From NCBI RefSeq assembly GCF_001905595.1, contig NZ_LIXI01000007.1, forward strand, positions 248,001 through 312,000: a stretch of DNA of 64,000 bases, written 5' to 3'. Below, one piece after another: positions 1 to 8,424 of this stretch (position 1 is its first letter; the number at the start of each line of letters is the position of its first letter). The notes under the pieces were generated by a model that was not told where the DNA came from, did not search any database, and worked only from the letters and a program-made list of their open reading frames with translations. This DNA is from Streptomyces sp. CB00316. Its GTDB lineage: Bacteria; Actinomycetota; Actinomycetes; Streptomycetales; Streptomycetaceae. The translations under genes were made by a program, and so were the position numbers.

Positions 1-58
1 AGCCGGCGGCCGGGTCGGCGGTTCGGGCACGGGGCTGGGGTACGGGGACAGCACTCAC
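1..58 (-). CDS. 5' end of a gene downstream of trpE (partial)
   Basis: A GTG codon at 56-58 on the minus strand opens a frame that stays open to the window edge (19 residues, starting VSAVPVPQPR). A GGGGAT-like Shine-Dalgarno sequence lies upstream, and the start is 24 bases after the trpE stop. In streptomycetes the gene after trpE is often a Trp-associated membrane protein (TIGR02234), but that identity is inferred from gene order only; the visible residues are not diagnostic. Confidence 0.4.
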   Translation of the reverse strand, partial: MSAVPVPQPRARTADPAAG

Positions 59-81
59 GCGTTCCACTATCCCCTACCGCC

Positions 82-1575
82 TCAGCGGTCGTGGAGCCGG
101 TTGGCGGTATGGACGGCGCGCAGCACCGCCGCCGCCTTGTTGCGGCACTCGTTGTCCTCCGCGACCGGGTCCGAGTCGGCGACGACACCCGCTCCGGCCT
201 GCACGTACGCCGTGCCGTCGCGCAGCAGCGCGGTGCGGATGGCGATGGCGGTGTCGGAGTCCCCGGCGAAGTCGAGATAGCCGACGCAGCCCCCGTACAG
301 CCCTCGGCGGCTCGGCTCCAGCTCCTCGATGATCTGCATGGCGCGCGGCTTGGGGGCGCCGGAGAGGGTGCCCGCGGGGAAGCAGGCGGTGAGGACGTCG
401 AAGGCGGTGCGGTCCTCGGTGACGCGGCCGGTGACGGTGGAGACGATGTGCATCACGTGGGAGTACCGCTCGACGGACATGAAGTCGACGACCTCCACGC
501 TGCCCGGTTCGCAGACCCGGCCCAGGTCGTTGCGGCCGAGGTCGACGAGCATCAGGTGCTCGGCGCGCTCCTTGGGATCGGCGAGCAGCTCCTCGGCGAG
601 TGCCAGGTCCTCCTGCGGGGTGGTGCCGCGGTGCCGGGTCCCGGCGATCGGGTGGACCATCGCCCGCCCGTCCTCGACCTTGACGAGGGCCTCGGGGCTG
701 GAGCCGACGACGTCGAACCCGTCGAAGCGGAAGAGATACATGTACGGGGACGGGTTGGTGGCCCGCAGCACCCGGTAGACGTCCAGGGCGCTCGCGGTGC
801 AGGGGGTCTCGAAGCGCTGGGACGGGACGACCTGGAAGGCCTCGCCCGCCCGGATGCGCTCCTTGATGTCCTCGACGGCCACCTGGTAGGCCTCGCCCCC
901 CCAGAGCGCGGTGTACGGCGGCAGCTCGGACGGGGGCAGGAGGGCCGGCGCGTTCTCGACCGGGCGGCGCAGGTCCTGCTCCATCGCGTCCAGGCGGGCG
1001 ACGGCGTCCGCGTGGGCCTCGTCGACGCCGGTGGAGAGGTCGTTGTGGTTGATCGCGTTGGCGATCAGCAGGACGGTGCCGTTCTGGTGGTCGAGGACGG
1101 CGAGGTCCGAGGTGAGGAGCATGGTCAGCTCGGGGAGCTTCAGGTCGTCGCCGCCGTGCTCGCCGATCTTCTCCAGGCGGCGGACGACGTCGTAGCCGAG
1201 GTAGCCGACCATGCCGCCGGTGAAGGGCGGCAGGCCCGCGTCGCTCACCAGGTCGCGGGGGGTGTGGAGGGTCTCGACGGTGGCGCGCAGGGCCTCCAGC
1301 GGGTCGCCGTCGACCGGGACGCCGACGGGCGGGGTGCCGAGCCAGTGGGCCGCGCCGTCGCGGGCGGTGAGGGTGGCGTCGCTGCGTACACCGATGAAGG
1401 AGTAGCGCGACCAGGTCCGGCCGTTCTCCGCGGACTCCAGCAGGAAGGTGCCGGGGCGCTCGGCGGCGAGCTTGCGGTACAGGCCGACGGGGGTGTCGCC
1501 GTCCGCGAGGAGGCGGCGGCTGACGGGGACGACGCGCCGGTCGACGGCCAGCTTGCGGAAGGTGTCGAGATCCAT
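82..1575 (-). CDS. trpE: Anthranilate synthase component I
   Basis: Converts chorismate plus ammonia (from the glutamine amidotransferase subunit) to anthranilate, the first step of tryptophan synthesis, in the cytoplasm. The protein is 497 residues, normal for the family. The N-terminal half carries the LLES motif (in FLLESAENG, near residue 45), part of the tryptophan feedback site. The C-terminal half is the chorismate-binding domain, with the PIAGTRHRG and GAGVVADSDP segments near the active site. It follows hisI by 9 bases on the same strand and is probably co-transcribed with it. The partner amidotransferase gene is not in the window. Identity is secure. Confidence 0.97.
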   Translation of the reverse strand: MDLDTFRKLAVDRRVVPVSRRLLADGDTPVGLYRKLAAERPGTFLLESAENGRTWSRYSFIGVRSDATLTARDGAAHWLGTPPVGVPVDGDPLEALRATVETLHTPRDLVSDAGLPPFTGGMVGYLGYDVVRRLEKIGEHGGDDLKLPELTMLLTSDLAVLDHQNGTVLLIANAINHNDLSTGVDEAHADAVARLDAMEQDLRRPVENAPALLPPSELPPYTALWGGEAYQVAVEDIKERIRAGEAFQVVPSQRFETPCTASALDVYRVLRATNPSPYMYLFRFDGFDVVGSSPEALVKVEDGRAMVHPIAGTRHRGTTPQEDLALAEELLADPKERAEHLMLVDLGRNDLGRVCEPGSVEVVDFMSVERYSHVMHIVSTVTGRVTEDRTAFDVLTACFPAGTLSGAPKPRAMQIIEELEPSRRGLYGGCVGYLDFAGDSDTAIAIRTALLRDGTAYVQAGAGVVADSDPVAEDNECRNKAAAVLRAVHTANRLHDR

Positions 1576-1584
1576 GGCCGGACC

Positions 1585-1968
1585 TTAGCTGTCGAGGAGG
1601 GTGAGGACGTCGGCGTCGAAGCAGGTGCGGTCGCCCGTGTGGCAGGCGGCGCCCGTCTGGTCGACCTTGACCAGCACGGTGTCGGCGTCGCAGTCCAGCG
1701 CGACGGACTTCACCCGCTGGATGTGGCCGGAGGTGTCGCCCTTGACCCAGTACTCCTGGCGGCTGCGCGACCAGTAGGTGCAGCGGCCCGTGGTGAGGGT
1801 ACGGTGCAGCGCCTCGTCGTCCATCCAGCCGAGCATCAGCACCTCGCCGGTGTCGTACTGCTGGGCGATGGCCGGGACCAGACCGTCGGCGCCGCGCCTG
1901 AGGCGGGCGGCGATGGCGGGGTCGAGGCTGCTGGCGGGCGGCGTGGGGCCGGGAGTGCTGCTGGTCAT
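1585..1968 (-). CDS. hisI: Phosphoribosyl-AMP cyclohydrolase
   Basis: Hydrolyses the adenine ring of phosphoribosyl-AMP, the third step of histidine synthesis. The frame is open further upstream, but the family begins at the ATG at 1966-1968, giving 127 residues with a short proline-rich leader. The zinc and magnesium ligands are visible: Cys93, Asp92 and Asp94 in LDCDAD, Cys109-His110 in AACH and Cys116 in RTCF. This is the monofunctional form, without a HisE domain. It is separated from the main his operon by four unrelated genes and sits directly upstream of trpE. Confidence 0.95.
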   Translation of the reverse strand: MTSSTPGPTPPASSLDPAIAARLRRGADGLVPAIAQQYDTGEVLMLGWMDDEALHRTLTTGRCTYWSRSRQEYWVKGDTSGHIQRVKSVALDCDADTVLVKVDQTGAACHTGDRTCFDADVLTLLDS

Positions 1969-2052
1969 GGGCCCATTGTGCCGTGGTGGCGAGGCGTTCC
2001 CGGGCGGACGTCCACTGGGCGGACCCCGGGTGGCGGTCGTACGCTGGCGGGC

Positions 2053-2685
2053 ATGTCGACCCATGCGAAGCGTGAACGTCTCCTGCTCGCCGATCTGTTG
2101 GAGGCGGCCGGTCCCGAGGCCCTGACCCTGTGCGGGGGCTGGAAGACCCGTGATCTGGCCGCCCATGTGGTGGTCCGTGAGCGCCGCGCCGACGCGGCGG
2201 GCGGGCTGCTGATCCCCGCCCTGAGGAACCGGCTGGAGCGGGTGCAGGCCGAGTTCGCCGCGAAGCCGTACGAGGAGCTGATCCAGCTGCTCCGTACGGG
2301 CCCGCCCCGGTTCTCCCCGATGTCCCTCAAGCAGATCGACGAGGCGGCGAACACCGTCGAGTTCTTCGTCCACGCGGAGGACGTGCGCCGGGCCCAGCCG
2401 GACTGGTCGCGGCGCGAGCTGGACCCGGTCTTCGCCGACGTGCTCTGGTCGCACACCGAGAAGACCGCCCGGATGCTGGGGCGCAAGTCCCCGGTGGGGC
2501 TGGTGTTGCGCCGCCCGGACGGCCGGACGGCGGTGGCCCGCAAGGGCGCTCCGGTGGTGACGGTGACCGGGGAGCCCTCGGAGCTGCTGCTGTTCGCGTC
2601 CGGCCGGCAGGACGCGGCGGACGTCCAGGTGGAGGGCGAGAAGGAAGCTGTGGACCGGCTGCACCGGGCGGGGCTGGGGATGTAG
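2053..2685 (+). CDS. TIGR03085 family (DinB/MDMPI-like) metal-binding protein
   Basis: A 210-residue protein starting MSTHAKRERLLLADLL. It resembles the actinobacterial TIGR03085 family, which is related to mycothiol-dependent maleylpyruvate isomerase and DinB helical-bundle proteins. The pattern WKTRDLAAHVVVRERR gives the first conserved His of the bundle, and EFFVHAEDVRRAQP gives a second His/Glu/Asp set typical of metal binding. The reaction is unknown; thiol (mycothiol or bacillithiol type) transfer is the general theme of the fold. It is divergent from hisI (84 bases) and converges on the PucR gene with only 6 bases between the stops. Confidence 0.75.
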   Translation: MSTHAKRERLLLADLLEAAGPEALTLCGGWKTRDLAAHVVVRERRADAAGGLLIPALRNRLERVQAEFAAKPYEELIQLLRTGPPRFSPMSLKQIDEAANTVEFFVHAEDVRRAQPDWSRRELDPVFADVLWSHTEKTARMLGRKSPVGLVLRRPDGRTAVARKGAPVVTVTGEPSELLLFASGRQDAADVQVEGEKEAVDRLHRAGLGM

Positions 2686-2691
2686 CGGCTT

Positions 2692-4104
2692 CTACGTTCC
2701 GAGCAGCCGCCGGGCCGCCAGGGCGAGGGAGACCTCGACGGCGTCCCGGGGGCGGGTGAGGCAGCGGCCCGTGAGCTGTTCGAAGCGGCGGAGCCGGTTG
2801 AGGACCGTGTTGCGGTGGCAGTAGAGCCGCGCGCCGGCCCGCTGCGCCGAGCCGTCCGCGTCCAGCCAGGCCGTCAGCGTCTCCAGGATGACGTCCCGGT
2901 CCGAGGGGTCCAGCCGGTCGAGCGGGCCGAGCACCCGGTCGGCGAGGGCGGAGCCGAGGGCCGGGGACGAGACGACGAGGGCGTCCGGGAGGTGCTCGTC
3001 GAGCAGGACCGTGCCCCCGGAGGCCGGGCAGGCGCGCAGGGCGGTCTCCGCCAGCCGCCGGGCGTCCCCGAGGGCGGCCAGGCCGTCGACGGCGGAGCCT
3101 ATGCCCGCCCGGGTTCCGGCGGGGGCGTCCAGGGCGTCGGCGATGGCGTGCAGCTCGCCGGGGTCATCGGAATCCCCGGTGAGCCGGAGGATGGCGAAGA
3201 CGGCGTCGGGGCCGGTGTGCCAGAGGGGGGCGTTGCTCGGCGCTGAGTGCGGGCGCCCGTCCGGTTCCGGGCTCGGGGCATCGTGCCGGGGCCCGTCCAG
3301 TCGCGTCTGCCCGTCCGGGGCAGTGTGCGGGCTCCCCTCCGGGGCTGCGCCCGACAGTGCGGCCGGGAGGTTCAGGGGTGGCCGGGCGGGGCCCTGCTGC
3401 TGTGGCCCGCGCGGGGCGGAGGCCACCGCGAGTACGGCGTACCGCCCCTGTTCCGGCAGCCCCAGCATCGCCGCCGCCTCGCAGAGGTCCGCGATCCGGG
3501 CGGTCCCGTCGAGCAGGGCCGCGACCATCAGCCGCTGCTGGTTCTCGCGCCGCCAGGAGAGCCGACGCTCGGCCTGCCGGTAGGCGTCCGTGACGATGCC
3601 GCAGTGCTCGTCGACGAAGTTCCACACATCGGCGGCGACATGGACCAGCAGCCGTACGTCGTCGGGGTCGCGGCGGGCCGTCTCGTCCACCAGGTCCTGC
3701 CAGACCATCGCGCCGCCCATCCGGAAGGCGTGCAGGACAGCGTCGAGCGGTACGCCCTGTTCGGCGCGGATCTCGCCGATCCAGCGGGAGGTGCGGTGGG
3801 CGGCCTCGCGGAACTCCCGGGGCTGGATCAGCGAGCCGACGTTGTGCCGCAGGGAGTGGTGGACCTCCTGCCAGACCTCGGCCCGGTCGGAGTCGATCGC
3901 CGCCCGGTAGCCGGGCTCCTGCGCGTACAGGGCCTCCACGAGCCGTTCGGTGAGGACCGGGAGCGAGGCGACGAGGACCCGGGCGGCCCGGTGCAGCACC
4001 TCGACGGCTTCGCGGTCGGCCAGGGAACGGAAGCTCCGGGGCAACGGCGCCTCGGGGTGGGCGCCGTGCAGCACCGCGATCCGCGAACGTACGACCTGTG
4101 GCAT
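2692..4104 (-). CDS. PucR/CdaR-type transcriptional regulator
   Basis: The ATG at 4102-4104 is chosen because GGAGG lies just upstream; a GTG at 4116 is possible. The 470-residue protein has a helical N-terminal sensor-like region, a proline/glycine-rich low-complexity insert around residues 235-300, and a C-terminal PucR-type helix-turn-helix (YCHRNTVLNRLRRFEQLTG). Such proteins usually control nearby catabolic or nitrogen genes in response to a metabolite. No obvious target is next to it except possibly the LAL regulator and hydrolase upstream. The effector cannot be read from the sequence. A TetR-type palindrome lies about 110 bases upstream. Confidence 0.8.
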   Translation of the reverse strand: MPQVVRSRIAVLHGAHPEAPLPRSFRSLADREAVEVLHRAARVLVASLPVLTERLVEALYAQEPGYRAAIDSDRAEVWQEVHHSLRHNVGSLIQPREFREAAHRTSRWIGEIRAEQGVPLDAVLHAFRMGGAMVWQDLVDETARRDPDDVRLLVHVAADVWNFVDEHCGIVTDAYRQAERRLSWRRENQQRLMVAALLDGTARIADLCEAAAMLGLPEQGRYAVLAVASAPRGPQQQGPARPPLNLPAALSGAAPEGSPHTAPDGQTRLDGPRHDAPSPEPDGRPHSAPSNAPLWHTGPDAVFAILRLTGDSDDPGELHAIADALDAPAGTRAGIGSAVDGLAALGDARRLAETALRACPASGGTVLLDEHLPDALVVSSPALGSALADRVLGPLDRLDPSDRDVILETLTAWLDADGSAQRAGARLYCHRNTVLNRLRRFEQLTGRCLTRPRDAVEVSLALAARRLLGT

Positions 4105-4212
4105 GGCGGCCTCCACCGGGAATCGGCCGGCTACGCGATCGGCCGGCTCGGAGCACCCGGCCCCGGCAGGGCGCGAGCACAGCCGAATGATCCTGACGCC
4201 CGCAGAATGGCA

Positions 4213-4228
4213 TACCGCCCGGTCGGTA
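4213..4228. promoter_or_regulatory. TetR-type operator-like palindrome
   Basis: TACCGCCCGGTCGGTA is a 16-bp palindrome with one mismatched pair. The perfect form TACCGACCGGTCGGTA is the kind of site many actinobacterial TetR regulators bind. It lies in the 174-base gap upstream of the PucR gene. No TetR gene is in the window, so this is only a candidate. Confidence 0.3.
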
Positions 4229-4278
4229 CCTAGGGGTCTGTGCGGAACTTGTCATCACGGTCTCGCAACCAACGGCCT

Positions 4279-7143
4279 TCACGGGCCCTCGGGGCCCAGG
4301 AGCCGGGCCAGCTCGGTGCGGGAGCGGATGCCGAGCGCGGCGAAGACGTTGCGGAGGTGGTGGTCGACCGTGCGCGGGCTGAGCGAGAGCCGGAGCGCGA
4401 CCTCGCGGTTGGTGGCCCCTTCGGCGACGCAGCGGGCGATGCGCTGCTGCTGCGGGGTGAGCGCGGAGAGCACCCCGTCCGTCGCGGGCCGCACCGACGG
4501 GCCCTGCTCCCCCGCCGCCCGTAACTCGCCGGCCGCCCGGTCCGCCCAGGCGCGGGCCGAGCAGCGCTGGAAGGCGACCAGGGCGTCGCGCAGCGGGGTG
4601 CGCGCCTCGCGGGTGCGCCGGCGGCGGCGCAGCCACTGCCCGTACAGGAGCTGGGTGCGGGCCCGCTCGAAGTCCCCGCCCGCCCGGTCGTGGTGGGCCA
4701 GGGCCTCCGCGTACCGGGCGTCGGCCTCCTCCGCCGGGGCCAGCAGGGCTTGGCAGCGGGCCAGTTGGGCAGGGGCCTGCGGGTCGGTGGTCCGGGCGGC
4801 CCACCCGGCGAACTCGGCCACGGCGGCGTGGAGTTCACCGGCCTCCTCGGCTCCCCGGCTCGCGAGCACGGCGGCCTCGACGTAGCAGGGCACGGCGAGC
4901 ATCCGGGCGGCGAAGTGGCCCTGCCGGGGCCCCGGGCGCACCAGCGGGCCGAGCCGGGCAGCGGCCTCCTCGGAGCGCCCGGCGGCCAGGTCGGCCCGGG
5001 CCCTGGCCCAGGTGGCGAGGGTCGCGGGCTGGGCGAGCCCGTGCGGCCCGGCCCCGGCCAGCGCGGCGTCGCAGTGGGCGGTGCAGGCCTCGGCGGGCCC
5101 CTCCACGGAGGCGGCGAGGGCCAGGACGGCGTGGAGGCGGACGGAGCTGTTGGGTTGCCCGGTACGGCGTGCGGCATGCAGCCCCTCCAGCGCGTGGGCG
5201 CGGGCCCCGGCGTGCCGCCCGGCCCGCAGCTCGGCGTAGGCCAGGTGCTCCAGGGCCTGCGGCAGCAGGGCGTCGGGCCCTGTGGTCCGTACGGCGGCGA
5301 GCGCCCGGGCCCCGGTCCGGCAGGCGGCGGCGATTTCCCCGAGGACGAGGGCGGCGACCCCGGCGCGGAGGAGGGCGGCGGGGGCGTCCAAGCTCACCGG
5401 GTCCGCCGGGTCCAGGCACTGGCGGAGGAGCTCGTGCCCTTCGGCCGTGCGTCCGGCGAGCACCGCGCACATCCCGGCCCGGTAAGAGGCGAACGCACGG
5501 TCGTACGGGGCGGGGTCGATGCGGCCCATGGCCTCCAGGTAGCCGGGCGCGTCCCCCGTCACCCAGGCCGCCTCGGCCGCACCCAGGAGGGCGTCGAGGG
5601 CCCGCCGGGGGTCATGCGGGCCGAGCAGGGCGGCCGCGGCCATGAGGGCTTCGTGGGCGTCAGCGGCGGGGCCGGAGCGCAGGGCGAGCAGGCCGTGGAC
5701 GTAGGGGGCGAGGCCATGGCGGGGTGTGGTGGCGTGCTCCCCCGCCGCCCCCGTGCGGGCCAGCAGGGCGCGGGCCCGGTCCGGGTCCCCGGCAAGGGCG
5801 GCCTGTTCGGCCGCCGCCGCGAACCGGACCGAGCGCAGGGGCGAGTCGGTGGTGAGCACGGCGGCGCGGGAGAGGGCCGAGGAGCGTTCGGCATGCGGGT
5901 ACCGGGCGGTCGCGGCAGCCTCCAGCCGGGCGGCGAGCGCGGCGTCCGGGCCGGGGGCGGCGCAGGAGAGCTGCACGAGGGAGGCGAGCGGGGCGGCGCG
6001 GTCTCCGGAAGGCGCTGACGCGGCGGCCCGGTCGCCGGTCTCCGCCAGCAGGGCGGCCAGCAGCTCATGGGTGGCGCGGCGGCGGGCGGGCGGGGCGTGG
6101 TGCAGGACCGCGCGGGCGAACAGCGGGTGGCTGAAGTGGACCCGGCTGCCCGCCCGTTGGAGGAAGCCCTCGGTGGCGGCCGAGCCGAACAGGACGCCGT
6201 CCAGGAAGTCCCGGGGCAGCCCGGTCCGGGTGCCGGCGCGCAGCAGGAGCAGGGCATCGGCCCCGGCGCCGGCGGGCTCGTGCTCCTGGGCGGCGGCGGC
6301 CAGCAGGAGTAGCGCCCGGGTGCGCGCCGGGAGCCCGTCGAGGCGGTCCGCGTGCGCGGCCAGCACCGCCTCGGCGCCGGGCAGCGGACAGGGCAGCGGG
6401 GTGCGCCCGGCCAGCTGGTCCGGGGTGAGGCGGCGGGTGAGCCCGGTGAGGAGGCGCGGGTTGCCGGCCGCCTCCCGGAGGAGCTCCGCGCGGACGACCG
6501 GGTCGAGTCCCTCCGTGACGCCTGGAAGCCTTGGCGGGCGACGGCCGGGGCCCTCCGCCCCGCCGGTGAACCCCGCGCCACGGCCGAGCCCCTCCGCGCC
6601 ACCGGAGACCTCCTCCCCGCCCCCGGTGAGCCGTTCCAGCAGCGCGGACGCCGCATCCTCGTCCAGCGGGCCGAGCCGCAGCGCAGGCAGTCCGGCGAAG
6701 GCGGGGCCGTCGTCCGCCGCGATCAGGACGGCGACCCGGCTGCCCTCGCCCAGCCCGCGGGCCGCGAGGCCGAGGGCGGTGCGGGAGGCCGGCTCCCAGG
6801 TGTGCGCGTCGTCGGCGCAGACCAGCAGCGGGCGGGCGGCGCCCAGTTCCCGTAGCCGGGCGAGCAGCACCTCGGAGGTGCGGGACCCGGGGGCCGAGCC
6901 GAACAGGGCGTGCGGGCCGCGTTCGTCGGGGGAAGCGGTGGCGTACAGCACCGGGCCCCGGGGCCGGTGGGCGGCGGCCGCCTCGCGCAGCAGCGCGCTG
7001 CGGCCGAGGCCGGGCGGTGCCGCCAGGACGAGGGCGCCGCCGTCGCCCTGCCGGAGCCGGGCCAGCAGGCCGTCCAGGATGGCGAGTTCACCGCTGCGGC
7101 CGTACAGCCGGAGCGGACTGCGCACGGTCGTCGATAAGGTCAC
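4279..7143 (-). CDS. LuxR-family regulator, large ATP-binding (LAL) type
   Basis: The chosen GTG start gives 954 residues: an AAA-like NTPase domain at the N-terminus, a long alpha-helical TPR-like middle and a C-terminal LuxR helix-turn-helix (LTPQQQRIARCVAEGATNRE onward). The Walker A segment APPGLGRS (residues 42-49) is degenerate: Arg replaces the usual Lys and Ala the first Gly. A Walker B-like LLVCADDAH follows. LAL proteins usually activate antibiotic or catabolic clusters. Two TTA (Leu) codons are present, at codon 3 and codon 874, so translation should depend on the bldA tRNA. The frame stays open to a possible start at 7251. The secreted hydrolase gene lies upstream beyond a terminator. 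Confidence 0.88.
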   Translation of the reverse strand: MTLSTTVRSPLRLYGRSGELAILDGLLARLRQGDGGALVLAAPPGLGRSALLREAAAAHRPRGPVLYATASPDERGPHALFGSAPGSRTSEVLLARLRELGAARPLLVCADDAHTWEPASRTALGLAARGLGEGSRVAVLIAADDGPAFAGLPALRLGPLDEDAASALLERLTGGGEEVSGGAEGLGRGAGFTGGAEGPGRRPPRLPGVTEGLDPVVRAELLREAAGNPRLLTGLTRRLTPDQLAGRTPLPCPLPGAEAVLAAHADRLDGLPARTRALLLLAAAAQEHEPAGAGADALLLLRAGTRTGLPRDFLDGVLFGSAATEGFLQRAGSRVHFSHPLFARAVLHHAPPARRRATHELLAALLAETGDRAAASAPSGDRAAPLASLVQLSCAAPGPDAALAARLEAAATARYPHAERSSALSRAAVLTTDSPLRSVRFAAAAEQAALAGDPDRARALLARTGAAGEHATTPRHGLAPYVHGLLALRSGPAADAHEALMAAAALLGPHDPRRALDALLGAAEAAWVTGDAPGYLEAMGRIDPAPYDRAFASYRAGMCAVLAGRTAEGHELLRQCLDPADPVSLDAPAALLRAGVAALVLGEIAAACRTGARALAAVRTTGPDALLPQALEHLAYAELRAGRHAGARAHALEGLHAARRTGQPNSSVRLHAVLALAASVEGPAEACTAHCDAALAGAGPHGLAQPATLATWARARADLAAGRSEEAAARLGPLVRPGPRQGHFAARMLAVPCYVEAAVLASRGAEEAGELHAAVAEFAGWAARTTDPQAPAQLARCQALLAPAEEADARYAEALAHHDRAGGDFERARTQLLYGQWLRRRRRTREARTPLRDALVAFQRCSARAWADRAAGELRAAGEQGPSVRPATDGVLSALTPQQQRIARCVAEGATNREVALRLSLSPRTVDHHLRNVFAALGIRSRTELARLLGPEGP

Positions 7144-7227
7144 ATCGGCACGGTAGGACCGTGCGAGCGGGGGCGGAAGGTGCGTGTCCGGCGGCCCGGC
7201 CGGGGCGGTGCGGGCTCCCAGCCGGAC

Positions 7228-7263
7228 GGCTCCGGCACTGTGCGCGGGCACAGTGCCGGAGCC
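7228..7263 (-). terminator. Perfect hairpin after the secreted hydrolase gene
   Basis: Two 15-base arms (GGCTCCGGCACTGTG and its exact complement) flank a 6-base loop. The hairpin lies 46 bases beyond the hydrolase stop, between it and the LAL regulator, and should insulate the regulator from hydrolase transcription. There is no U tract, as is usual in streptomycetes. Confidence 0.8.
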
Positions 7264-7308
7264 GCCGGAGGACCGTTACGCGCCGGTTCCGCACCGGCTG
7301 CGCCGGTT

Positions 7309-8223
7309 CTACGAGGAGTGGGGGCAGTTGCCCCGGTACTCCGCGATGGTGAGGCTCGGCTGCGGGATCGGGCAGAGGAACTGCTCGTAGCGGGTGTCGT
7401 TGTCGATGAATCGCTTCAGCCACGAGATGCTGTACTTGGCGATCGTGGTGTTGGACGAGTTGGGCGTGAAGTGCGAGGCGCCCCGCAGCTCCAGATACGC
7501 CTTGTCCAGCGACCCGGGCAGCGACTGGTAGAACGGCTCGGAGTGCGAGGCGACCGGCGCGACCGTGTCGCCGTCCGCCCCCACCACCAGGGTGGGCGTG
7601 CGCAGTTCGGGCCAGGTCTTGTCGGTGTTCCAGCCGGTCAGCGGGATCGCCGCCTTCAGCGATGTACGGCTCTTGGCGGCCTCCAGGGAGCCCCCGCCAC
7701 CCATCGAGTGGCCCATCACGCCGAGCCGGGCGGCGTCGACCCGGGCCCGGACCGAGCTGCGCTGGGTCAGGTAGTCCAGCGCGGACAGGAGCTGGCGGCC
7801 CCGGCTGTCGGGCTGGTCCAGGGTGGTGTTGGTGTCGATGGTGAAGACCACGAAACCCTGGGACGCCAGGCGCGGGCCGAGCCAGGCGATGGAGGACTGG
7901 TAGGCGGTGAAGCCGGGCGAGATGACGACCGCGCCGAACGTGCCGTCGGCGGTGGAGGTCGGGTAGTAGATGGTGCCGCCGCCGAATCCGCTCACGGCGA
8001 GCGAGGAGACGGAGGTCTGGGAGGTGGCGTACGAGCCGCGGCTCGCCTCGATGGAGGCGTTGGTGGGGGCCGGTCCGCGCTCGTAGGGGTTGGCGGCGGC
8101 CTGGGCGCCCGGGACCAGGGCGGTCATCAGGAGGCCGGCGGTGGCCGCGGCGGCGGTCAGCAGGCTGGTGAGCGTACGGGAGCGGCTCGGGCGTGGGGGT
8201 GAGGGGAGGCGGTGCTGCTGCAC
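7309..8223 (-). CDS. Secreted cutinase / PET-hydrolase-like polyester hydrolase
   Basis: The GTG at 8221-8223 has an AGAGGA Shine-Dalgarno sequence and gives 304 residues; a GTG at 8259 is the alternative. An Arg-rich start, a hydrophobic core (about residues 17-38) and an Ala-x-Ala cut near residue 43 form a Sec-type signal peptide. The mature part resembles Thermobifida cutinases and IsPETase: NPYERGP at its start, SGFGGGTIYYP, SIAWLGPRLAS and TLDQPDSR. The triad is Ser173 (GHSMGG), Asp219 (GADGDT) and His251 (GASHFTPN). Phe105 and Met174 form the oxyanion hole, Trp198 matches the PETase tryptophan, and Cys284-Cys300 should form the C-terminal disulfide. Expected substrates are cutin or suberin-like polyesters, triglycerides and possibly PET. 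It ends at a strong hairpin. Confidence 0.9.
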   Translation of the reverse strand: MQQHRLPSPPRPSRSRTLTSLLTAAAATAGLLMTALVPGAQAAANPYERGPAPTNASIEASRGSYATSQTSVSSLAVSGFGGGTIYYPTSTADGTFGAVVISPGFTAYQSSIAWLGPRLASQGFVVFTIDTNTTLDQPDSRGRQLLSALDYLTQRSSVRARVDAARLGVMGHSMGGGGSLEAAKSRTSLKAAIPLTGWNTDKTWPELRTPTLVVGADGDTVAPVASHSEPFYQSLPGSLDKAYLELRGASHFTPNSSNTTIAKYSISWLKRFIDNDTRYEQFLCPIPQPSLTIAEYRGNCPHSS

Positions 8224-8369
8224 GGGGGGATCCTCTCGGTGGTGGCGGAACCACACCACGCGAGGCGTCCACGAGCCCGTCGTCCGGGGGCTGTCGGGGT
8301 GCGCCGCGTGGCTGCCGGCGTCGTTCGTCGGCGGTCGCCACTCTCACGTGCGTCCCGTGGACACGCATC

Positions 8370-8407
8370 GGCGGTATCACCGGTCTTGGCGGACCGGTGA
8401 TACCGCC
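8370..8407 (-). terminator. Perfect hairpin ending the his operon
   Basis: Two exact 16-base arms (GGCGGTATCACCGGTC and its complement) flank a 6-base TTGGCG loop, 17 bases beyond the hisF stop. The position and perfection mark it as the terminator of the hisD-to-hisF operon. Confidence 0.85.
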
Positions 8408-8424
8408 GAAAGGGGTCGAAGGCC

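Noticed and set aside
91..2052. Long open frame on the plus strand opposite trpE and hisI
   Set aside because: It mirrors high-GC coding on the other strand; only its last 210 codons (from 2053) have family similarity and a sensible start.
5481..5490. Further TTA candidate in the LAL gene (and similar TAA hits in dnaE, yggS, pgeF and ftsQ)
   Set aside because: These triplets are out of frame with the genes; only 4522-4524 and 7135-7137 in the LAL gene and 14446-14448 in the beta-helix gene are in frame.
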